Assembly: GCA_013619035.1 (NCBI GenBank)
Contig: JABXKX010000134.1
Location: 1-7,581, forward strand
From: Peptostreptococcaceae bacterium
Lineage (GTDB): Bacteria; Bacillota_A; Clostridia; Peptostreptococcales; Acidaminobacteraceae
Direction: 5' to 3'
DNA: 7,581 nucleotides
The notes below the pieces were generated by a model. That model was not told the DNA's origin. It saw nothing but the letters and a program-made list of their open reading frames with translations, and made no database searches. The position numbers were made by a program, and so were the translations under genes. Below are positions 1-7,100 of the stretch, piece by piece (the stretch's first letter is position 1; every line of letters begins with the position of its first letter).

Positions 1-700
1 ATCTATAGAAAACCTGGTAATGGAACAATTTCCAACACATGATGTTAGGAGGGCCTTTACCTCTAATATGATTATTAAAAAATTAAAGAAGAGAGATAAA
101 ATTCACGTCAATACACCGCAGGAAGCTTTGCAATCTATGGTGAGTGATGGTATGGATGAAATAATAGTACAACCACTTCATATCATACCGGGATTCGAAT
201 ATGACAAAGTAAAATCTGCAGTCCTGTTAGTTGAACAAAATCATAAAGTGAAGATATCTCTGGGATTACCATTATTATTTGAAGAACATCATTATGACGA
301 GTTGGTTAACTCGATTATTCAAAATTTACCAAGTTGTAAAGAAAACGAAGGTATCATTATGATGGGACATGGCACAGAACATTATGCCAATGCTTGTTAT
401 AGTATGTTACAGAGCAAGATTTCTAAGATTAGATCAGATGTATTTATTGCCAATGTGGAAGGTTATCCGATGTTAGAAGATATTATGAGTGATGTAATTC
501 ATTATAAACATTTAACACTCCAACCCTTGATGTTGGTAGCTGGGGATCACGCTATCAATGATATGGCAGGTGATGAAGAATCCTTTAAAACAGATTTAGA
601 AAAAGAATGTATCAATGTTTCATGCGTGTTAAAAGGATTAGGAGAGTTGGATGATGTTAGGAAAATATTTGTTAATAGAGTTGATGAGATGCTCGGTTAG
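1..700 (+). CDS. cbiK: Sirohydrochlorin cobaltochelatase, CbiK type (5' end cut by window edge)
   Basis: CbiK is a cytoplasmic class II chelatase that inserts Co2+ (in vitro also Fe2+ or Ni2+) into sirohydrochlorin or precorrin-2 in the anaerobic B12 pathway. Seen here: the family segments VRRAFTSNMIIKKL, VQPLHIIPGFEYDK, MMGHGTEHYANACY and QPLMLVAGDHAINDMAGD. The two metal-binding/catalytic histidines of CbiK match H117 in MGHGTE and H177 in AGDHA, counting from the ATG at 20. That ATG is probably internal: the frame is open to base 2 (SIENLV before the Met), no Shine-Dalgarno site precedes it, and CbiK proteins carry roughly 25-30 more N-terminal residues with the first beta strand. The gene is therefore partial on the left. 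It lies 53 bases upstream of a metal-complex ABC importer, which suggests joint use. The exact metal and tetrapyrrole are inferred; the family assignment is firm. Confidence 0.9.
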   Translation, partial: SIENLVMEQFPTHDVRRAFTSNMIIKKLKKRDKIHVNTPQEALQSMVSDGMDEIIVQPLHIIPGFEYDKVKSAVLLVEQNHKVKISLGLPLLFEEHHYDELVNSIIQNLPSCKENEGIIMMGHGTEHYANACYSMLQSKISKIRSDVFIANVEGYPMLEDIMSDVIHYKHLTLQPLMLVAGDHAINDMAGDEESFKTDLEKECINVSCVLKGLGELDDVRKIFVNRVDEMLG

Positions 701-709
701 CAGTATTAG

Positions 710-730
710 TTTAGATAAATAATATCTAGA
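710..730. promoter_or_regulatory. Inverted repeat upstream of importer operon, possible operator
   Basis: Between the chelatase and the binding-protein gene, TAGATA (712-717) and TATCTA (723-728) form perfect inverted half-sites around AATAA. The match extends outward by a T·G wobble (711/729) and a T-A pair (710/730). It sits 24 bases before the start codon, where a repressor could block transcription or ribosome loading. No T-run follows, so it is not a terminator. It matches no Fur, DtxR or NikR box that I can recognise, and in such AT-rich DNA it could be chance. Confidence 0.25.
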
Positions 731-741
731 AAATAATTATA

Positions 742-748
742 AGAGGAG
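742..748 (+). promoter_or_regulatory. Ribosome binding site of the binding-protein gene
   Basis: AGAGGAG lies five bases before the ATG at 754. This supports that start over the two nearby in-frame Met codons (residues 6 and 7). Confidence 0.7.
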
Positions 749-753
749 AAAAC

Positions 754-1794
754 ATGAAGAAAAATGAAATGATGAAACATATTGCAATAACGATATTAAT
801 TCTATCGCTTGCCATGGTGTTTACAGGATGTAATTCAAGTGAAGCTGGAGGTGATAGCCCAGTTGAAAGTAATGTTTCAGAAAATAACACAGTAAACGAA
901 ACAGAAATATCATATTATCCAGTGACTTTCACAACATACAATTATGCGAAGGAACCTGTGGAAGTAACAATCGAAAAGTCACCAGAAAAAGTAGTGGCTG
1001 TATATCAAAATTCAATCGAAACATTACTAGCACTCGGTTTGGAAGATAAAATAATAGCTGCGGCAGGATTAGATCATAAAGTTAAACCAGAGTTTGAAAA
1101 TGCATTTTCAAACATTGAATATTTAGATGATTGGCAACCCAGTAAAGAAGCGGTTATTATGTTAGAGCCTGATTTTATTTTAAGTTGGTACTCTTATTTC
1201 TCTGAGAAAAGAATTGGTGATGTAGATTATTATCATAATAATAATATCGGAACTTATATGGCACTCAACACGGGTTGTACAAGTCCAAGGACACTTCAAA
1301 ATGAGTTGGATGATATATTGACATTGGGAAAAATATTTAATGTTAATGAGAAAGCTGAAACAATCGTTAATGACATTAACAAAAAAGTGTTGGATGCAGC
1401 AGAAGAATCAAAAAAAGAAACGCAGAAATCAGCTATAATTATTGAGTTTTACGGAGATGATATTTACTCTTATGGTGTTACTAGTTTAGGTGGAGATATG
1501 GTAACTCAGTTAGGCGCTGAATTGATTAATCCAGAGGGGAATAATATTGGTCGTGAGGATTTAATAGAATTCGATCCGGATACAATTTTTGTTGTTTATT
1601 ATAATGGTGGAGAAAGAACAGATGAAGAAGCAGAAAATGGAGCTTTAAACGGCGTGCTTGATATAGAAGCATTCTCCAATTTATCTGCAGTAAAAAATAA
1701 TAAAGTAATTCCAATTCCATTGGGAGAGATGTATGCAAGTGGTATACGAACTATAGATGGTATTGAGAGAATTTCTAATGGCATCTATAAGTAA
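754..1794 (+). CDS. ABC transporter substrate-binding lipoprotein, iron-complex/B12 family (FepB/BtuF-like)
   Basis: This is the extracytoplasmic receptor of a type II ABC importer, catching a metal chelate or corrinoid and handing it to the permease encoded next. Residues 1-26 form a lipoprotein signal: MKKNEMMKH, a hydrophobic stretch (ITILILSLAMVF) and the lipobox FTGC with Cys26 as the lipid anchor. A polar Ser/Asn/Glu-rich linker follows (about 27-55). The Peripla_BP_2 fold begins near residue 70, with the typical SPEKVVAVYQNSIETLLALGLEDKIIAAAG (78-105 region), the LEPDFIL strand (137-143), a long connecting helix around 178-212 and the C-terminal lobe (GGDMVTQLGAELI, FDPDTIFVV, NNKVIPIPLG). 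At 346 residues it is normal for the family. Aromatic residues W127, W145, Y146 and Y148 and a second cysteine, C175 (TGCTSPRTL), could contact ligand; that is inference. Its 3' end overlaps the permease gene. Ligand is unknown. Confidence 0.9.
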   Translation: MKKNEMMKHIAITILILSLAMVFTGCNSSEAGGDSPVESNVSENNTVNETEISYYPVTFTTYNYAKEPVEVTIEKSPEKVVAVYQNSIETLLALGLEDKIIAAAGLDHKVKPEFENAFSNIEYLDDWQPSKEAVIMLEPDFILSWYSYFSEKRIGDVDYYHNNNIGTYMALNTGCTSPRTLQNELDDILTLGKIFNVNEKAETIVNDINKKVLDAAEESKKETQKSAIIIEFYGDDIYSYGVTSLGGDMVTQLGAELINPEGNNIGREDLIEFDPDTIFVVYYNGGERTDEEAENGALNGVLDIEAFSNLSAVKNNKVIPIPLGEMYASGIRTIDGIERISNGIYK

Positions 1795-2848
1795 AAAAAT
1801 ATACATTAGAAGTACATTTGCATTGGCTTTGATAATTTTGATGGTGGCAGTTTTATTGACTGCTATCTATGCCATTTCTATAGGCACTATAGATATTCCA
1901 TTAAAGAAGATTATGGATGTTATTGCAGCAAAATTTAAGCCGAGTGCTTATCCGGACTCTTATTCGATGGGGAGTTTACATGATGTTATCTGGCTAATCA
2001 GAATGCCTAGAGTTATATTAGCATGTTTAGTGGGTATGTCATTAGCGGTCGTTGGAGTAGTGATGCAAGCTATAGTGAAAAATCCTTTGGCAGATCCATA
2101 TATATTGGGGATATCATCAGGTGCATCTTTAGGCGCAACGCTAGCCATCTTATTAGGAATAGGCACCTTTTTAGGTGGAAACTTTGTTGGTGTGATGGCT
2201 TTTATAGGAGCATTTGGTATCTCTATTGGTGTACTTTTTATTTCAAATCTAGGTGGTAAATCGAACTCGATAAAACTGCTATTAGCAGGTATGGCATTGA
2301 GTGCTTTATGCTCATCTTTTTCAAGCTTTGTTATTTTTTTTGCTGATGACAAGGAGGGCATTAAGACAATCACCTATTGGTTAATGGGAAGTTTGGCAGG
2401 TGCTAAATGGTCACAAATACTTTTCATTGCGCCTTTGATTATTTTAGGTACACTATTTTTTATGACGCAATATAGAACTTTGAATTTGATGTTACTTGGT
2501 GATGATGTAGCAATTACTTTAGGCAAAAATTTAAATCACTCTAGAAAAATCTACTTGATAATAACATCACTGATGATTGGGTTAGTGGTTTATTGTTCTG
2601 GTATGATAGGGTTTGTAGGTCTGATTATTCCTCATATTAACCGTATGATTTTCGGTACAGATCATAAGCGCTTGGTGGTTGTATCTGCATTATTAGGGTC
2701 ATTGTTTATGATCTGGGCAGATATATTTTCAAGAACCCTTTTACCTCATACCGAGTTACCTATTGGTATCTTAATCTCTGCAATTGGATCACCGTGCTTT
2801 ATTTGGCTTCTTTGTAAAAGAACCTATGGATTCGGAGGTAAGTCATGA
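1778..2848 (+). CDS. ABC transporter permease, FecCD/BtuC family
   Basis: This integral membrane subunit forms, as a homodimer, the translocation channel for iron-siderophore, haem or cobalamin-type substrates. Many hydrophobic segments are visible, consistent with the ten-helix FecCD fold, starting at residues 12-34. Family signatures are RMPRVILACLVGMSLAVVG (75-93), MQAIVKNPLADPYILGISSGAS (96-117), the cytoplasmic coupling loop LLGDDVAITLG (239-249), SGMIGFVGLIIPHINRMIFG (274-293) and ELPIGILISAIGSPCFIWLL (326-345). I chose the ATG at 1778 (356 residues) because GAGAG at 1765-1769 sits eight bases before it and the protein starts with a short basic tail. The in-frame ATG at 1757, giving 363 residues, has no clear RBS. 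With the 1778 start the gene overlaps the binding-protein gene by 17 bases. The 3' end overlaps the ATPase start by four bases. Confidence 0.92.
   Translation: MASISKKIYIRSTFALALIILMVAVLLTAIYAISIGTIDIPLKKIMDVIAAKFKPSAYPDSYSMGSLHDVIWLIRMPRVILACLVGMSLAVVGVVMQAIVKNPLADPYILGISSGASLGATLAILLGIGTFLGGNFVGVMAFIGAFGISIGVLFISNLGGKSNSIKLLLAGMALSALCSSFSSFVIFFADDKEGIKTITYWLMGSLAGAKWSQILFIAPLIILGTLFFMTQYRTLNLMLLGDDVAITLGKNLNHSRKIYLIITSLMIGLVVYCSGMIGFVGLIIPHINRMIFGTDHKRLVVVSALLGSLFMIWADIFSRTLLPHTELPIGILISAIGSPCFIWLLCKRTYGFGGKS
2834..2839 (+). promoter_or_regulatory. Strong RBS of the ATPase gene inside the permease gene
   Basis: GGAGGT lies five bases before the ATG at 2845 and is embedded in the last codons of the permease. 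It fixes the start and fits translational coupling. Confidence 0.75.
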
Positions 2849-3606
2849 TAAGAGTGGAAAGTCTACATCACTATTATGGTGTTAAAAAAGTTTTAGATGA
2901 TATCGATATGAGAGTTAGACATAAACAATTTGTTGGAATTGTCGGTCCAAATGGTAGTGGTAAAAGTACGCTGCTAAAATGTATTTATAGAACACTAAGC
3001 CCTTCAAGTGGCGTGATCAGACTGGATGAACAAGACTTAATAACAATAAAGCTACAAGAGAGTGCAAAAAAGATGTCTGTTGTTGCTCAACATAACCATA
3101 TGAACTTTGATTTTATTGTTGAGGATATGGTGATGATGGGTAGACATCCATATAAAAAATCACTTGAAAGAAATTCAATCAATGATATTAACATCGTCAA
3201 ACAGGCTTTGGAAACAGTCGGTATGACAGAGTTTTTAAAAAGAGAGTTTTCATCTTTATCAGGTGGAGAACAGCAACGAGTTATACTTGCAAGAGCCTTA
3301 GCACAACAACCGGAATGTTTGATTTTAGATGAACCTACAAATCATTTGGATATAAAACACCAATTACATTTACTGAATATAATTAAAGCATTAAATATTT
3401 CAGTTATGGCGGCAGTTCATGATTTGAATATAGCAATCAAATACTGTGATTATATTTATGTGATGAAAGAGGGTCGAGTCGTATGTCATGGTATCCCAAG
3501 TCAAGTGGTAACTCAGAAATTACTATTTGATGTGTTTGAAGTAGAGTCAACGTTACATCAAATAAATGGAGAGATGCATATTGTTTATAAGGGAGCAATT
3601 ATATGA
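2845..3606 (+). CDS. ABC transporter ATP-binding protein, FepC/BtuD-like
   Basis: This cytoplasmic ATPase drives the FecCD-type importer. All nucleotide-binding motifs are intact: Walker A GPNGSGKST (34-42), Q-loop Gln82 in VVAQHN, signature LSGGEQQR (138-145), Walker B CLILDEP with Asp162 and Glu163, D-loop NHLD (166-169) and H-loop His192 in AAVHDLN. The VEDMVMMGRHPY segment (92-103) after the Q-loop is typical of the iron-siderophore/B12/haem ATPase group (HemV/FepC/BtuD), where it meets the permease coupling helix. Its 253 residues are normal for the family. ATGA overlaps join it to the permease before and the CGGC gene after, so the four proteins are probably made in a fixed ratio from one mRNA. 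Function as a metal-complex importer ATPase is secure; the substrate is not. Confidence 0.94.
   Translation: MIRVESLHHYYGVKKVLDDIDMRVRHKQFVGIVGPNGSGKSTLLKCIYRTLSPSSGVIRLDEQDLITIKLQESAKKMSVVAQHNHMNFDFIVEDMVMMGRHPYKKSLERNSINDINIVKQALETVGMTEFLKREFSSLSGGEQQRVILARALAQQPECLILDEPTNHLDIKHQLHLLNIIKALNISVMAAVHDLNIAIKYCDYIYVMKEGRVVCHGIPSQVVTQKLLFDVFEVESTLHQINGEMHIVYKGAII
3589..3595 (+). promoter_or_regulatory. RBS of the CGGC-protein gene
   Basis: AAGGGAG lies seven bases before the ATG at 3603, within the end of the ATPase gene. It supports the start that shares an ATGA overlap with the ATPase stop. Confidence 0.65.
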
Positions 3607-3923
3607 TTAATATAGCAATTCTTGTATGTGGAAAATTAACTGATGACTGTGCGAGTACGGGGTGTTTTAATGCTTATTATGATAAAAAAGCCGCGTTTAA
3701 AAACTACGATGAAACGGTTCGGTTAGGCACTGTTTTCCATTGTTGTGGGTGTGAAAAAAATTTTAGAACCAGTATGGCATATAAAATAAATCAACTGAAA
3801 AAATCGAATATATCAGTTGTTCACCTTGCTAGATGTATGGAAGTTGAATGTAACAGAATAGAGTCTATTCAGAAAGATTTACTTGAAGAAGGCTTTCAAG
3901 TTGTCATTGGTTCACATGAGTAA
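3603..3923 (+). CDS. CGGC-domain cysteine-rich putative metal-binding protein
   Basis: This is a small (106-residue) cytoplasmic protein with no signal peptide or membrane segment, resembling the CGGC domain family, whose members are thought to bind metal and have no proven function. Visible features are an N-terminal strand NIAILVCGKLTDDCASTGCFNAY with C9, C16 and C21, the central GTVFHCCGCEKN with C47, C48 and C50, and a later strand SVVHLARCMEVEC with C78 and C83. This makes eight cysteines plus H46 and H75 close by. The name-giving CGGC is here CCGC, with Cys in place of the first Gly, an unusual variant. It overlaps the ATPase gene by four bases and is last in the operon, before a terminator. 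Context suggests metal or cofactor handling for the importer, for example a chaperone, storage or sensing role; this is inference. The stop is doubled (TAATAA). Confidence 0.75.
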   Translation: MINIAILVCGKLTDDCASTGCFNAYYDKKAAFKNYDETVRLGTVFHCCGCEKNFRTSMAYKINQLKKSNISVVHLARCMEVECNRIESIQKDLLEEGFQVVIGSHE

Positions 3924-3952
3924 TAATCGTAAATTTTATCATAGAAGGAAGT

Positions 3953-3988
3953 ACACTAAATTCATATTTGAATTTAGTGTTTTTTTTT
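3953..3988 (+). terminator. Rho-independent terminator of the importer operon
   Basis: A perfect 12-bp inverted repeat (ACACTAAATTCA and TGAATTTAGTGT, 3953-3980) with a TATT loop runs into nine consecutive T residues (3980-3988). It stands 30 bases after the CGGC gene stop. No T-run exists on the opposite side, so it acts on the + strand only. Confidence 0.9.
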
Positions 3989-4015
3989 ATTTTTATATTA
4001 AAATAATCAGTAATA

Positions 4016-4045
4016 TTGATACAAACAGTGAATTCAGGGTATGTA
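4016..4045 (+). promoter_or_regulatory. Possible promoter of the PBP gene
   Basis: TTGATA (4016-4021) resembles a sigma-A -35 box and is followed after 18 bases by TATGTA (4040-4045), a poor -10 match. It lies just after the terminator and about 60 bases before the PBP start, where a promoter is needed. The rest of the 3924-4102 gap shows only the terminator and the RBS. Confidence 0.3.
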
Positions 4046-4090
4046 TTAACTAGGGACATAAATCACTTAGAATTGAATAGGAATTGTGAA

Positions 4091-4097
4091 AAGGAGG
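4091..4097 (+). promoter_or_regulatory. Strong RBS that sets the PBP start
   Basis: AAGGAGG lies five bases before the ATG at 4103. The longer in-frame reading from the TTG at 4016 would add 29 residues with no RBS and no PBP-like sequence, so the ATG at 4103 is the start. Confidence 0.85.
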
Positions 4098-4102
4098 CTG
4101 TT

Positions 4103-7100
4103 ATGATCTTTAAATCTAATAAACATTTAAAAGTTGAAGATATTACTGAGCCTCAAGTTGAAGAGCTTTCTGAACCAACGGTTGAGCAATTGCCAAAAAA
4201 GAAAAAGACTATTGTTCATGCTATTTTTAGTGTGTTTCATATGATTTTTTCATTTATTAGAAACACCTTCTTACTCGGATTGTTATTTGTGTTAATGGGA
4301 GGTGTATTTGCATGTGCATATGTTCTTAATATTGTGTATGATCTACCACCAATAGATCCATATAGCATAAAAGAAGGACTGACTGAAAATTCGATCATAG
4401 TGGACAGTCAAGGTGAATTAATTGAAACGCTGTATGGTGATTCTGGTATGAGAACCAATATAGATTATGAAGAAATTGGCATACATCTAATAGATGCTAT
4501 TGTGGCTATAGAAGATAAAACCTTCTTTGATCATAAAGGATTTAATTATGTTAGACTGGCTGGAGCGGTTGTTGAATCATATCAATCTGGTGACAGCATT
4601 AAAGGAACATCAACCATAACACAACAACTTGCTAAAAATGTTTATCTTTCGAATGAAAGAGCTATAGAACGGAAAGTAAAAGAAGCTTATTATGCGATGT
4701 TTTTAGAACGTTCTTTGACTAAAGAACAGATCTTAGAGGCATACCTGAATAAAATTTCATTAGGTATGCAGGCAAACGGTGTGGCTTCTGCTTCTAGAAT
4801 CTACTTTTCAAAAGAAGCAAGTGAACTGAATTTAATAGAATCTGCTATTATTGCAGGTATTCCAAAAGCGCCGAGTCGTTATGCTCCGATGAAACGTATT
4901 ACAAAGGAACAGGTTAGAGAAGACCATATAATTATAGATGAAACAAATGAAGTCTATACATTGGTGTTTAACCCAGTTGCTCAAGAAAGATACAATCAAG
5001 TGATCTATCAAATGTATGACAACGATATGATTACAGAAGAAGAATATGAATTTGCATATGATCTTGATATATCAAGTCATATTCATCCGAATGTTAATAA
5101 AACGAATAATATCACTTCGTATTTCGGTGATTTAATTAAAGATGATGCAGCAAAAGCTCTAGCAGAAAAAGAAGGCATCACACGAGAAGCTGCAGAAGCC
5201 ATGCTTTATAACAACGGTTATATTATCTACTCGACAATCGACTTTGAGATGCAAGAGCAACTTGAAGATATCTATAATTTTGTAGATTTATCTGAGACCT
5301 TTGATGACAATACGTATATCGCTGTAAGAAAATTTCAACAGAGGAATGACTTAGCTGTCGATGGTGTTGTGGGGATTAATACACTAGATGCGATTGTAGA
5401 GCAAACAACAGTTACTGCAGATGAGTTCGCTTTAGAACGTTATTCTAGATTGATGACGCATGAAGATATTGTTATTATCAAACAAGCCCTTTTGGAACTT
5501 GGATTACTGACTAACGAAGCATTATTTCCAAATGTTGTTGCGATGTTTAATTCAGATAAAAACATAGTTAATGATGAGACTTTAAGAGTCATTCTTCATA
5601 AATATGATAATGTTATCAATGAAGAGAATCAACTGATGATAACAAAAGATGCATACTACTTTGATTCTCAAGATAACTTGGTATTACTTAAAAATAAATA
5701 TTTAGATTTTTATCAACAAACCGATCGAGTACAAGTAGTGGTTAAACGATTGTTTACCTATGATGAGAACAGTGATAAGCCAAGGTATATTGATCATAAG
5801 AATTTTACATCTATATCAGGTCTGTATATATATGAAGGGCGAGATGTTTTAATTGATGATGCTTATAAAACAAAAGAGGATGGAAACTTAATCATTGATA
5901 GAAGTTTCTTTATAGATTATCCAGAATTTTTTATTCCAGCTGAAGATGGTGGTTTATTAATAGATGATAGAAATTATATTGTTAGCAAACATGGAGAAAT
6001 ACAACCTCAATCGGCCTTTGTTATATTAGATCACGCCAGTGGACATATTAAAGCAATTGTCGGGGGAAGACAATCCTTCGGTCAAAATATTTATAATAGA
6101 GCTTTGGTACCACATCAACCAGGTTCATCAATTAAACCTATTGGCACATACACTGTTGCTATAGAAAGTAGAGATTGGACTGCTGCCAGTGTTATTGATG
6201 ATGTACCAACTTATCTTAATAAAGATACACCTGGTGAAAGATGGCCAGTTAATTGGTATGAAGAGAGTACTTTCAAATATAGAGGTCGTAAGAATCTAAG
6301 ACAAGGTATTGAAGATTCCTTAAATGTTGTTACCGCTAAATTAGCTTATAGATTAGGCGCTCAAAATATCATTGATCATTTGAAAAAACTTGGGATTACA
6401 ACTATTGTTGAAGAAAAGAGTCAGGATGTTAATATATCTGCAGTAGCACTCGGTGGTATGACATATGGTATTAGCACACTTGAAATGACAGTAGCATATG
6501 CAACATATGCAAATCAGGGTGTTTATGTAGAACCCATATCCTTTACTAAAATCACAGATTTATCCGGTAGAATTATCATTGATAATGTACCTGAAAGGAA
6601 AACAATTATAGAAGAGCAAGTGGCGTTTATCATTCAAGATATGATGCGTACAGCAGTTACAAGAGGTTATGCAAGGAAAGCTCAAATCAGAGAAAATAAC
6701 GAAGGTATACCGATAGCAGGTAAGACTGGTACAACTTCAGATAAAAGAGATGCATTGTTTATCGGTTACTCACCGTATTATACCGCAGCCGTATGGTTTG
6801 GAAATGATGTGAGATTAAAAATGGATGAAGGATCGGGTGCAGCTGCTGAGTTTTGGCAAGTTGTTATGGCTAAGATTCATGAAGACCTTCCAGATAAAGG
6901 ATTTGTTGAACCAGAAGGTTTGCTTAGAGCAACAGTAGATAGAGTCTCTGGTAAAAGACCATCGTCATTATCCGCTTTAGATCCAGCGGGTTCTCAGATC
7001 TATACTGAAATATTTTTACCAGGCACAGTCCCAACAAGTTTTGATGATGCTCATGTTCAAGTCACAATTTGTACAGATTCAAATCTAAAAGCAACAGAGT

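Noticed and set aside
20..22. ATG at 20 as the true start of the chelatase
   Set aside because: The frame is open to the left edge, no RBS is present, and the family N-terminal strand would be missing.
701..753. Cobalamin riboswitch upstream of the importer genes
   Set aside because: The 53-base gap is far too short for the roughly 200-base element, and no B12-box-like sequence is visible.
2023..2259. Second + strand frame within the permease gene
   Set aside because: It overlaps the conserved FecCD region in another frame, with Trp/Cys/Arg-rich shadow composition.
2334..2341. Run of eight T residues in the permease as a slippage or frameshift site
   Set aside because: The frame continues normally through VIFFADD and the family motifs on both sides are in the same frame.
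1526..2373. Reverse-strand open frames opposite the binding-protein and permease genes
   Set aside because: They lie opposite strongly recognised genes and show no recognisable domain; they are shadows of biased codon use.
4016..4102. 29-residue N-terminal extension of the PBP from a TTG codon
   Set aside because: There is no RBS before the TTG, the sequence is not PBP-like, and an excellent AAGGAGG site precedes the ATG at 4103.
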